Positions 8,870-17,786 of a DNA stretch of 35,773 nucleotides are shown piece by piece. The stretch's first letter is position 1. Each line of letters starts with the position of its first letter. This DNA is from Tannerella sp. Its GTDB lineage: Bacteria; Bacteroidota; Bacteroidia; Bacteroidales; Tannerellaceae. The DNA lies in NCBI GenBank assembly GCA_031265585.1, contig JAISCL010000348.1:1-35773 (forward strand). The letters run 5' to 3'. The notes beneath the pieces were generated by a model. The model searched no databases and was not told where the DNA came from. It was given only the letters and a program-made list of their open reading frames with translations. A program made the translations under genes and the position numbers.

Positions 8870-9227
8870 TGTTCTGTTATGCTATGGATCAATCCTGTTT
8901 AAAAAAAATGTTTTTTGAATAAGAGAGATCTTTATGTAATGCTTCTTGAGATGATTTCGGCGTTTTTTTCCGTTCGGCCGCTTACTGATTTTATAAACGA
9001 ACGACGGATACGCTCTAAAATTTACGTATGTAATTTAATTTTTAACTTAATGGCCTTAATGGCATGAGACAAAAGATTATTTTGACAAAAAATCGATTTT
9101 TCAAATATCATATGTGGAGTATGTTATTCAAAATAGTACGGTAGGCGATCAAACTAAACTGAAAAGAAAAAAAACTTTACAAAAGAAGTGATTAAAATTA
9201 ACTAAATCAGAAAAAAACGATTGAATT
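8870..9227 (+). promoter_or_regulatory. Long A+T-rich untranslated leader of susC-2 with a near-palindrome
   Basis: No gene is visible between 8756 and 9220. The leader contains a 25-base near-palindrome at 9081-9105, centred on the perfect 14-bp palindrome AAAAATCGATTTTT (9088-9101) and flanked by TTTGA and TCAAA. There is also a short direct repeat TTAATGGC about 9047-9063. The palindrome could be a second LacI-type operator or an RNA hairpin. No known riboswitch was recognised. Confidence 0.4.
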
Positions 9228-11233
9228 ATGAGAAAAAACGAAAGAATGTTAATGGGTGGGTGGGCGGGTGGGGTAATTTTCGTTATCAACTCCGAAAAAT
9301 TGTAAATTTAGTGATTGTATTATGGTTGATAAATATGGGAAATGTCTATTTGAAAGCGGATATATCTCAGCAAAAACCGCTTACGGTGACCGGCATTGTG
9401 AGAGATAATACGGGAGAACCGTTGGCCGGCGTGAGTGTAGTTGTTTCCGGAAGTACGGTCGGAACAGCGACCGAATTGGATGGAAAATATCGGATTGATG
9501 TTCCGTCCGACGGTTCGCTGACGATTTCTTACATCGGATTCAAGAAAGTTGTTATTCCGGTAAAAAACCGGACGGAAATTGATGTAATGTTGGAAGAAGA
9601 CGCCCAACAGATTGGAGAAGTCGTGGTTGTGGGATACGGTACACAACAGAAGGTGACCTTAACAGGCGCAGTTTCTGCCGTGAAGGGTGCGGAGATTGTC
9701 GTTACCAAAAATGAAAATGTGCAAAACATGCTTACCGGAAAGATTACCGGGGTACGTGTAACACAAAAGACCACCGAACCGGGCGCTTTTAACAATAGTT
9801 TCGATATCCGCGGGATGGGTACGCCCTTGATTGTGATCGACGGAGTTCCCCGTACAATGGAAGAATTTCAACGGTTGAATCCGGAAGATATTGAAAACCT
9901 GTCGGTGCTGAAAGATGCTTCGGCAGCTATTTACGGTGTACGTTCGGCCAATGGTGTGGTGCTGATTACTACGAAAAAAGGTTCCAAAGATCCCAAGCCG
10001 CAAATTAGTTATTCGGGTACCATGACCTTCCAGTTTGTTTCGGGTATGTCCAAGCCGACGGATGCCATCAGTTACATGACAACCGAAAATGAACGAAACA
10101 TGCACAATTTGTATGATCAGAAATGGATATATTCCGAATCCGAATTTGAAGCTTACCGGAACGGAACGAAAAAAAACCATGACTGGTATGACTACATATT
10201 CAAAAATTATGCGCCTGAATCGCAGCATAATCTGAGCATTACGGAAGGAAACGACCGTACTAATTATTATGTGGGAATGGGATACCTATATCAGAACAGT
10301 TTTTTCAATACCGACGACCGGAAATACAATAAATACAATGTACTATCCAATCTTTCGACCAAAATCGCTAATAACGTTATGTTTGATCTTCACCTGTCGG
10401 CCATTATGGATCAACGGAATCAACCGAATCAGAGTGCCGTATGGACGATTCGCGATTATTGGCGGATGAATCCATTGATCGGCCCATATGCCGATGAGGC
10501 GGAAACCATGTACAACCATGCTGTGACCGAGGGTGAAAATCCCGTGTCTTTTATCCACAGTGATCTGATCGGCTGGGAAAAAGACCAAAAAAAATGGATA
10601 GAGGGAATGGCCAGTCTAAAATATGATGTACCATGGGTCGAGGGACTGAGCGCAAAAGGAATGTTTAGTTACAACTACAATGTAACGAATTTTGCCCGTC
10701 ATAAGAAGGAATACTATCAGTATCGTTATGATCAGGCATCCGATTCGTATCAGCGATATTCGGTGTCGTCTCCCAGCCAACTCTACCGGGAAACCAAAGT
10801 GAAAACGGTGATGTTGTGGCAATTTCTATTGAATTACGACCGCGCGTTCGGATTGCACAAGGTAAATGGTACTCTGGTATGGGAATCCCAGATTCGGAAT
10901 GGCGATAACTTTAACGCCCAGCGAAACCTGATACTTGACATTCCTTATCTGCTTGGCGGTAGTGCCGACGGCCAGATTGGAAATATGAGTACTTCCGGAA
11001 GCGATTTGTATAAAGAGGCTAACAATGGGTTGGCCGGCAAGTTTAACTATGCCTTTGCTAACAGATACTTGTTTGAAGCCCAATTCCGCTACGACGGCTC
11101 GTCCAAATTCGCACCCGGTTATCAATGGGGATTCTTCCCGGCAGTATTGGCCGGGTGGCGTATTTCGGAAGAAACGTTTATCAAAGATTCCGGCTTGTCG
11201 TTCATCGAACAGTTGAAACTCCGTGGAAAGTAG
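9221..11233 (+). pseudogene. SusC-like TonB-dependent receptor, frame-broken at the start and truncated at the 3' end
   Basis: The frame encodes about 670 residues of a SusC protein whose full relatives have about 1000. It has a carboxypeptidase-D-like domain ('VTGIVRDNTGEPLAGVSVVV', 'ISYIGFKKV'), TonB-box-like 'EVVVVGYGTQQK', the plug ('VLKDASAAIYGVRSANG') and the first part of the barrel up to 'FIEQLKLRGK'. There the frame meets a TAG that belongs to a palindromic repeat (11230-11258); the remaining barrel strands and any susD are absent. At the 5' end the natural-looking ATG (9228) is out of frame: it enters a G-rich tract (9254-9273) and stops at 9302-9304. One extra G in the tract would join it to the receptor and give an ordinary signal peptide. 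Without that, a TTG (9221) would have to serve as start. A receptor lacking a third of its barrel cannot be functional, so decay is the simplest reading. Confidence 0.85.
9254..9273 (+). other. Perfect G-quadruplex motif in the start region of susC-2
   Basis: GGGTGGGTGGGCGGGTGGGG has five G-tracts separated by single bases, an ideal short-loop quadruplex sequence, on the coding strand 26 bases downstream of ATG 9228, in otherwise A+T-rich DNA. It coincides with the point where the frame from that ATG departs from the receptor frame. Confidence 0.9.
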
Positions 11234-11265
11234 GGACGCAGTGATCCTGCGTTTCTACTTTTTCT
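11230..11265 (+). repeat. GTAGGGACGCAG palindromic repeat acting as terminator and susC-2 breakpoint
   Basis: GTAGGGACGCAG (11230-11241) can pair with CTGCGTTTCTAC (11247-11258) through two G-U wobbles, and TTTTT follows directly, so the RNA has the form of an intrinsic terminator. The sequence resembles the TAGAGACAGGG palindromes at 35541-35633 and looks like a dispersed Bacteroidota palindromic repeat. It supplies the stop codon of the broken susC. Confidence 0.6.
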
Positions 11266-11346
11266 CAAGTTGCATATTAATAGAATGAGGTTGCAAAATT
11301 AAAGGAAACAGTTAGATAAACCGAAATATAAACAAAATTTCGAATT

Positions 11347-13590
11347 ATGAAAAGAATACTTTTTACCACGCTCCTGGGATTGATTCTGGCGGGAGCAAAT
11401 GCCCAGACCGGAAACATATCGTCATCAGGACATGAAAAAACAACTTTTCAGACTTCCGGGCCATGGAAACCGGTAATGGACGTAAGATCTGATGTCGCCA
11501 TTGTTTACGGGGTAAACGACCGGCAAGACATGACTTTTGAGCAACGGGTGCAATCGTGGCGAGACCACGGATATACGACACATTTCATGACAGGAATTGC
11601 CTGGGGTGAATATCAAGATTATTTCACCGGAAAATGGGATGGAAAATGGCATCTGGACGAAGGGCAAGTAACAGTAACCGGCGATACCATCTGGCACGGA
11701 AGGATGGTTCCCTATATCGTGCCGTCGAAAAATTTCCTTCAATATCTGAAAGAGAAACACGTAAAACGGGTAATTGACGCTGGTATCAATGCTATCTATA
11801 TGGAAGAACCCGAGTTTTGGATGCGAGGAGGATATAGCGAAGCCTTCAAGCGCGAATGGCAGGAATATTATGGTTTTTCGTGGCGAGCGCAGCATGAATC
11901 GCCCGAAAATACCTATTTATCCAATAAACTGAAATATCATTTGTACTACCGTGCGCTGGAAGAAGTTTTTACGTATGCAAAGGAATACGGAAAAAGCAAA
12001 GGAATGAACGTCCGTTGTTATGTGCCGACCCATTCGCTGGTAAATTACTCGTCGTGGCAAATCGTCAGTCCGGAAGCCAGCCTGGCCTCGCTCCCTTGCG
12101 TAGATGGTTACATTGCTCAAGTGTGGACAGGAACGTCGCGCGAACCGACTTATTACAATGGTGTGCGAAAAGAGCGCGTTTTTGAAAATGCCTTTCTTGA
12201 ATACGGCTCAATGGAATCTATGACCCGGCCTACCGCTCGTAAAATGTTTTTCCTGACCGATCCTGTTGAAGATTGGCCTCGCGATTGGGTCGATTACAAG
12301 AAAAATTATCAGGCTACCTTTACGGCGCAATTGCTTTATCCGATGATCGGCAATTATGAAGTAATGCCTTGGCCCGAGCGGATTTATGAAGGTTTGTACA
12401 AAACGTGCGCCACTTGTGAAACCAAAGAGCAGATTCCGCGTTTTTATTCTATGCAAATGCAAATAATGATTAATACGCTGAACGAAATGCCCCTGTCGGG
12501 AAACAAGATAAACGGTTCGCACGGAATCAGTGTACTGATGTCCAATTCCTTGATGTTCCAGCGTTTTCCTACACATAATAAGGAAAAGGAAGATTCCAAA
12601 GACGACGAATCGGAAGATTTTAACAGAGGCAGCATGCAAAAAATGGAAGAAAACCTTGAAGACCCGCAATTCTCTAATTTTTACGGACAAACCCTGCCTT
12701 TACTGAAACGCGGCATTCCTGTTAGCACTGTACATATTGAAAATACAGCATATTCGGATACGTGGAAAGACTTGAAAGTACTGGTTATGTCTTACTCCAA
12801 CATGAAACCGATGAACAGTGAATTTCACAATCACATTGCCCGATGGGTAAAATCCGGTGGCGTACTGGTGTATTGCGGTAAAGATATTGATGCGTATCAA
12901 TCTGTTATGGAATGGTGGAATACCGGCGGAAATAAATACAAAGTCCCTTCCATGCACTTGTTCGAACAGCTTGGACTTGACCCCACCACTCCGTCGACAG
13001 GGGAATATTCATGCGGAAAAGGAAAAGTTTACGTATTGCGTGAAGAACCCAAATCATTTGTATTAAGTTCGAATAATGACAAAATATATTTCGAAACTAT
13101 TCGAAAAGCATTTGAAACAACGCCTGATACAGATAAACTGGAAATAAAGAACAACCTTTATCTGGAACGCGGACCTTACGTAATCGTTTCCGTTATGGAT
13201 GAAAGCATATCTTCCGAACCGACGATATTGAAAGGTTTATTCATCGACTTATTCGATCCCGAATTACCGGTATTGCAAACCAAAATTATCCATCCGGATG
13301 AGCAGGCCTGTCTATATGACATAAAGAAAATAAAAAACAGGAATAAACCGGCGGTATTGTGTAGCGCTTCGAGGATTTATGACGAGCAGTATTCAAAAAA
13401 TACATATTCGTTTATCGCTAAAAGTCCGGCACAGACAAACAATGTGATGCGCATATACTTGCCTCAAAAGCCCCGTAAAGCGACGGTACAAAATGTGACA
13501 GGTAATTATTTGTGGGATGAAATTTCACATACCTGTTTGATTAAATTTGAAAACAATCCTGAAGGGATACAGGTGATTATTGAATATTAA
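11347..13590 (+). CDS. Secreted GH42-like TIM-barrel protein with a Rossmann-like domain, function unknown
   Basis: This 747-residue protein has a signal peptide ending near 'GANAQ' (residue 20). The region of about 45-390 looks like a glycoside-hydrolase TIM barrel. 'VIDAGINAIYMEEPEFWMRGG' holds Glu153, Glu154 and Glu156, placed like the acid/base of GH42-type enzymes, and is followed by 'AFKREWQEYYGFSW'. Around 474-515, 'LKVLVMSYSNMKPMNSEFHN' and 'WVKSGGVLVYCGKD' resemble the class-I-amidotransferase-like trimerisation domain that follows the barrel in GH42 proteins. The C-terminal ~100 residues resemble a small beta domain. No family could be named with confidence, so enzyme activity is inferred. 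It is the first of four tightly spaced secreted-enzyme genes; the next starts 18 bases downstream. Base composition is A+T-rich like the preceding susC fragment. Confidence 0.7.
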   Translation: MKRILFTTLLGLILAGANAQTGNISSSGHEKTTFQTSGPWKPVMDVRSDVAIVYGVNDRQDMTFEQRVQSWRDHGYTTHFMTGIAWGEYQDYFTGKWDGKWHLDEGQVTVTGDTIWHGRMVPYIVPSKNFLQYLKEKHVKRVIDAGINAIYMEEPEFWMRGGYSEAFKREWQEYYGFSWRAQHESPENTYLSNKLKYHLYYRALEEVFTYAKEYGKSKGMNVRCYVPTHSLVNYSSWQIVSPEASLASLPCVDGYIAQVWTGTSREPTYYNGVRKERVFENAFLEYGSMESMTRPTARKMFFLTDPVEDWPRDWVDYKKNYQATFTAQLLYPMIGNYEVMPWPERIYEGLYKTCATCETKEQIPRFYSMQMQIMINTLNEMPLSGNKINGSHGISVLMSNSLMFQRFPTHNKEKEDSKDDESEDFNRGSMQKMEENLEDPQFSNFYGQTLPLLKRGIPVSTVHIENTAYSDTWKDLKVLVMSYSNMKPMNSEFHNHIARWVKSGGVLVYCGKDIDAYQSVMEWWNTGGNKYKVPSMHLFEQLGLDPTTPSTGEYSCGKGKVYVLREEPKSFVLSSNNDKIYFETIRKAFETTPDTDKLEIKNNLYLERGPYVIVSVMDESISSEPTILKGLFIDLFDPELPVLQTKIIHPDEQACLYDIKKIKNRNKPAVLCSASRIYDEQYSKNTYSFIAKSPAQTNNVMRIYLPQKPRKATVQNVTGNYLWDEISHTCLIKFENNPEGIQVIIEY

Positions 13591-13608
13591 TGCGAAAATT
13601 AGAATAAT

Positions 13609-15639
13609 ATGAAACAAATTTGTTTGTGGTTGTTGTTATGCTCTGTTGCGACGCTTTGTGCGCAGGATCGGGAATTGATGCAAACCGGTATGGCCTGGAA
13701 TGAGGGGCAGGCGTTTCCGCGCTTTGCCGTCCTGGTTGATACGCTTGATGGGTTTCGGGTAGAAGACCCAAGTCTTGCGCCGGAAGAAAAAGTGATGTTT
13801 ACCGTTCTGCAAGGGTTGATTAATAAAACGAAACCGTCTGTCTTTCTGCTTCGGCCGGGAGGGGAGGGGACGTATTACTGGCCGGAGTGTCTGGGGATAA
13901 ACATCCGGGAATATCCAGCGGATAAAAAATGGGACTTGTTGCGGAAATACAAAGAAAATATAGACGGCGTAATCTTGTACAGCGTTGAAAAAAGCGATCA
14001 CTACCGTAATTTAGCAACTACGGTAGCGGGACTGAAAAATGCGCTTCCCGTAACGGCTGCTGGATACGAACAATTGCTTTCGCAGGGCATAGAGTTTCCG
14101 GTGATAGCGGATTTATCGCCTTTGCCCTATAGTACGCCGGAGGATATATACCGGCATCTTTACGACGCGTATTGGAAAGATTGTACCAAAAGATTGCTGA
14201 TCAGTCATTCCGCCCTTGTCTTTATCCGGGATATTGCCGTAGCTGCGGGAGCCGCCGTCATTTGGCTTGATCCGCGCAAGGAGAAAGAAAACGAGGTTGT
14301 CCGTCTGTTTCTTAAAGATATGAAAGCGGGTGAAAGCATTATCTTAGGTTGGTGGGCGGAAGAACGTTCGGGGATCGGCATCGGAACCGAATACGGAATA
14401 TCGACCATTCCCGCCGATTTTTACGAGAATGCAACGGTATATGCAGGAATGAACCGTGTGATTAATTTGCCGGAAACGCCTAAAAAACCGGATCTGGAAA
14501 ATAAAATCTACCTGACGGTCTTCCTGAGCGACGGCGATAATATCCAATATTGTCAGCATACCATGCCGCGACTGTGGGATAATGAAGAGAGGGGCGTTAT
14601 TCCCGTTAACTGGACGGTTAGTCCCGGATTGGCCGATCTTGGGCCGCAACTGTTGAATTATTTTTACAGGACGGCGACTCCGAATGATTTTTTGGCTTCG
14701 GGACCTTCCGGCTTAGGTTATGCGTTGTTATACGATGCGCACAATCGTAAATGGTTTAATACGGGAGGAGAATCATTCGACCGTTACCTGCAATTGACGC
14801 AAACCTATCTGGAACGGAGCGGATTGCGGGTGGTCACCGTTTGGGACGAAATAAATGAAACCCAAATGGAATCGTATGCTACCTTTTGCCGCTACCTTTA
14901 TGGAGCGACGCAACAGGATTGGCGAAAGCGTCCGGAAAAAATTCCTGCTTTTGTCAAGCAGAACAAACTGGCGTTTTTGCCGAACTATCCCTGCTATGCC
15001 GGCTCGACAAATTTTGCCGATATGGATCGGGAGATGGATACGATTGTGAATTTCGACGGATCGCATCCGGTGTTTTTGACGGCTCAAGGCGTTTCTTGGC
15101 GAATGGGCCCCGACAGCTTGGTCGTTTTGAAAGAAAAACTGGAAAAACTGTCGCCCGGCAAGATTGTATTTTGCCGTGGCGACCATTTTTTCGCCCTGTA
15201 TAACGAAGCCAACCGCATGGATTTCAACCTGATGCTTTTGTCCGGAATGAAGATTACCTCCAGCCCCACAAGTTCTAAACCGGATTATGCCGCCGACGGA
15301 ACCTGTGCGAAGGAACGAAGCTGGATTTCCGCCTCGAAGGGTAAGAAATGGATTCAATTCGATTTTAAAAAAACGTACCGGATAAGCCGCTATGTGATTC
15401 GTCATGCAGGAGTAAACGACATTGATTCATCCTATAATACAAAAGATTTTACGGTCGAAGTCAGTCTCGACGGTAAAAAATGGATAACGGCAGACAGGCA
15501 AACGAACAACGCATCCGATGTGACGGACAGGGATATTACCCCCGTTCAAGCCCGTTATGTGCGGCTTCTTATTACGGATGCAGGAATGGATGGAGTAGCG
15601 CGAATCGGCGATATGGAAATATACGGGTCAATTTTATAA
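13609..15639 (+). CDS. GxGYxYP-family putative glycoside hydrolase with C-terminal F5/8 type C (CBM32-like) domain
   Basis: This 676-residue secreted protein has a signal peptide ending near 'TLCAQ' (residue ~19). The region of about 30-250 fits the GxGYxYP N-terminal domain; about 265-545 fits the GxGYxYP barrel ('TVFLSDGDNIQYCQH', 'VPVNWTVSPGLADL'-like segment, 'ASGPSGLGYALLYDA' at about 362-376). The name-giving motif here reads G-L-G-Y-A-L-L, without the usual second Tyr-Pro, a departure from the family pattern. The C-terminal ~110 residues ('KWIQFDFKKTYRISRYVIRH', 'FTVEVSLDGKKW', 'ARYVRLLITDAG') form a discoidin/F5-8C module, often a galactose- or fucose-binding CBM32. The family's substrate is not firmly known. 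The gene sits in the enzyme run, 18 bases after the previous gene and 48 before the next. Confidence 0.85.
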   Translation: MKQICLWLLLCSVATLCAQDRELMQTGMAWNEGQAFPRFAVLVDTLDGFRVEDPSLAPEEKVMFTVLQGLINKTKPSVFLLRPGGEGTYYWPECLGINIREYPADKKWDLLRKYKENIDGVILYSVEKSDHYRNLATTVAGLKNALPVTAAGYEQLLSQGIEFPVIADLSPLPYSTPEDIYRHLYDAYWKDCTKRLLISHSALVFIRDIAVAAGAAVIWLDPRKEKENEVVRLFLKDMKAGESIILGWWAEERSGIGIGTEYGISTIPADFYENATVYAGMNRVINLPETPKKPDLENKIYLTVFLSDGDNIQYCQHTMPRLWDNEERGVIPVNWTVSPGLADLGPQLLNYFYRTATPNDFLASGPSGLGYALLYDAHNRKWFNTGGESFDRYLQLTQTYLERSGLRVVTVWDEINETQMESYATFCRYLYGATQQDWRKRPEKIPAFVKQNKLAFLPNYPCYAGSTNFADMDREMDTIVNFDGSHPVFLTAQGVSWRMGPDSLVVLKEKLEKLSPGKIVFCRGDHFFALYNEANRMDFNLMLLSGMKITSSPTSSKPDYAADGTCAKERSWISASKGKKWIQFDFKKTYRISRYVIRHAGVNDIDSSYNTKDFTVEVSLDGKKWITADRQTNNASDVTDRDITPVQARYVRLLITDAGMDGVARIGDMEIYGSIL

Positions 15640-15687
15640 GAGTAATGGAAAAAAACAGATAAATAATTATTAAATAATTTCAACACT

Positions 15688-17775
15688 ATGAAAAAGTCAG
15701 TCTTAATGATCTTTTTAGCAGGATCGGTAACTTTAAGTTCCTGCAGGACGGAACAGCCGGAATACAGGGTTATAACGGGTCTGGAGGCCATGGCTAACGT
15801 TGAACGCCTGCCATACCTGTTTCCTCCGGGCACAAAGAAAAACAGGTTTATTTCGTATGATCCTTCGGGCGGAAACGGCTTCGGTTTTTTCCGGAGTACG
15901 TTTAAACGGTACGTTGACGACCGGGGCGAACTGGTACTTTTCGATGCGTATGGCCCCGGATGCCTCTACCGTCAGCAGATGAATATCTGGATTGACAACG
16001 GGGTAGGGAAGAAGAGCGAAACGATCCGTATCAAATATTATTTCGACCATGATACCGTTCCCGGAGTGGACCTTCCGGTAAAGGAATTTTTCCGCGGCGA
16101 CCATGACCCGGTCACGGAGCCGTTTACGATGATTGATAAAAATATCCGTTTCGGTATCTGTTATTATCCGTTCCCTTTCCGTGAACATTTGAAGGTCACC
16201 CTTTCGGATACCCTCATTACGCGGCTGTTGGATAGCAATCACGACGATGGCTGTAACTGGTACCAGTATGATTACCTAACTTATCCGCAGGGAACAGCGG
16301 TTAAGACCTGGGCGCCGGGCGACAGTAAATACGAAGCAACGGTGAGAAAGCAGTGGAACAACTGCGGCGCTGACCCGAAAGATACGGCCGGGAATGAGTA
16401 CCGGGAACAGCGCGTCGCACTTCTGCCGAATGCTGAAACGGTCATCTTCGAATCGGGGGAAAAGGCTTCCGTCAGCAGCATAGACCTGGGAATCACTCCG
16501 TACAGTGCGGAAACATTTTATAATACGCAGATCCGTATCTATTGGGACGATTCGGATCAACCGGCGGTCGACATGCCTGTCAGCTATTTCTTTGGTGGCG
16601 GGGGGCCGAAAGACGGTCAGTTGAAAAATGCCATGCACAGCCTGCTCTACGGCTACGACAGCACGCGCCTGTACTGTTACTGGCCCATGCCGTTCCGCGA
16701 AAAGGCGAAGATCGTAATTTACAACAAGGGTAGCGAAACGATCACTTCCCTCACGTCAAGGGTCGGATACAGGCCCGCTTCCGTTTACGACTATCCCGGC
16801 GACGAAACGGCTTATTTCAGGGCGAAGCTGACAAAAGACTCAACCGAAGGCGTATGGACGCGCAAATTTGAAAAACCTTACGTAACGGCTTTCGAGGAAG
16901 AAGGACACGGACACGTAGTCCTGATAAACATGTGGTCGGGCAATTTCCTGGAAGATGGAGACGAGTTCACGTACATCGACAACAGGCGCATGCCCTGGAT
17001 TCACGGCGACGGTACGGAAGACGATTTCAACCAGGGCTGGGCCGGTTTTACGTACGACAAACCCCTGTGGGGCGCCCTGAAGTCCGGCGTCAAGGGCGCT
17101 TACCGGATACACATGAACGAGCCTTATATATTTTATGATCACATTGATATCCGCTTCGAGCAGACCGGAGGTTTATACGGTATGCCGGCGATGCTTGAAC
17201 GGAGGCGTCCGGGAACGAATGATTCCATTTGCGAGGCGGAGTTTGTCGTTTGCTATTACAAATCGGCGTCCGGCAGGATGCTTGAATTGAGCGACAGTCT
17301 CGACACCGGCAATCCGGACAGCGAAAAGGAACATTCCTGTAAAATCGAGGGAAAACTGTGGAGCGGCGAATTAACGCAGAGTTACGACAGTTACGATACG
17401 CAGGACGACTATTATGTAACTGCCGACGACGGCGTTTCCTTCAATAAATACTGCGAATTTAAAACGCGCATCCATCCTGCTAACGACGGCGTGCGGCTAA
17501 TGGCCCGGATAAACAGGAAAGACAACGGATTGCAGACCGGTAATATCTATGTTGACGGCAAGAAACTTCCGGCGCCGTGGCACATTGTCACGTATTCCGG
17601 CATCCCCCGGCAGAAAAGCAAATCGTTTGACGGCTGGTATGACTGCGAATACGAAATACCGTCAAAATATACGAAGGGAAAAGATAAAATCACGATCAGA
17701 ATAGAACATCTTCAATCGTTGAAGAATGAACTGAACAGCTTTTATTTTTGGATATACAGCTATAAAATCAAATAA
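15688..17775 (+). CDS. DUF2961 / GH172-family lipoprotein glycosidase
   Basis: This 695-residue lipoprotein has lipobox LSSC (Cys19). DUF2961 (glycoside hydrolase family 172) features are clear: 'DAYGPGCLYRQQMNIWIDN' (about 86-104), 'IKYYFDHDTVPGVDLPVKEF', 'ICYYPFPFREHLKVTL'. A second, similar half begins at about 285 ('RIYWDDSDQPAVDMPVSYFF', 'YCYWPMPFREKAKIVI'), the duplicated jelly-roll pattern of the family. Characterised GH172 members act on fructofuranose or D-arabinofuranose linkages, but the family is broad and the substrate here is not predictable. The C-terminal ~150 residues add a further beta-rich segment. The stop is 11 bases before the next gene, so they are one operon. Codon use is more G+C-rich than in the two genes before it. 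Confidence 0.85.
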   Translation: MKKSVLMIFLAGSVTLSSCRTEQPEYRVITGLEAMANVERLPYLFPPGTKKNRFISYDPSGGNGFGFFRSTFKRYVDDRGELVLFDAYGPGCLYRQQMNIWIDNGVGKKSETIRIKYYFDHDTVPGVDLPVKEFFRGDHDPVTEPFTMIDKNIRFGICYYPFPFREHLKVTLSDTLITRLLDSNHDDGCNWYQYDYLTYPQGTAVKTWAPGDSKYEATVRKQWNNCGADPKDTAGNEYREQRVALLPNAETVIFESGEKASVSSIDLGITPYSAETFYNTQIRIYWDDSDQPAVDMPVSYFFGGGGPKDGQLKNAMHSLLYGYDSTRLYCYWPMPFREKAKIVIYNKGSETITSLTSRVGYRPASVYDYPGDETAYFRAKLTKDSTEGVWTRKFEKPYVTAFEEEGHGHVVLINMWSGNFLEDGDEFTYIDNRRMPWIHGDGTEDDFNQGWAGFTYDKPLWGALKSGVKGAYRIHMNEPYIFYDHIDIRFEQTGGLYGMPAMLERRRPGTNDSICEAEFVVCYYKSASGRMLELSDSLDTGNPDSEKEHSCKIEGKLWSGELTQSYDSYDTQDDYYVTADDGVSFNKYCEFKTRIHPANDGVRLMARINRKDNGLQTGNIYVDGKKLPAPWHIVTYSGIPRQKSKSFDGWYDCEYEIPSKYTKGKDKITIRIEHLQSLKNELNSFYFWIYSYKIK

Positions 17776-17786
17776 AATTTCGCATT

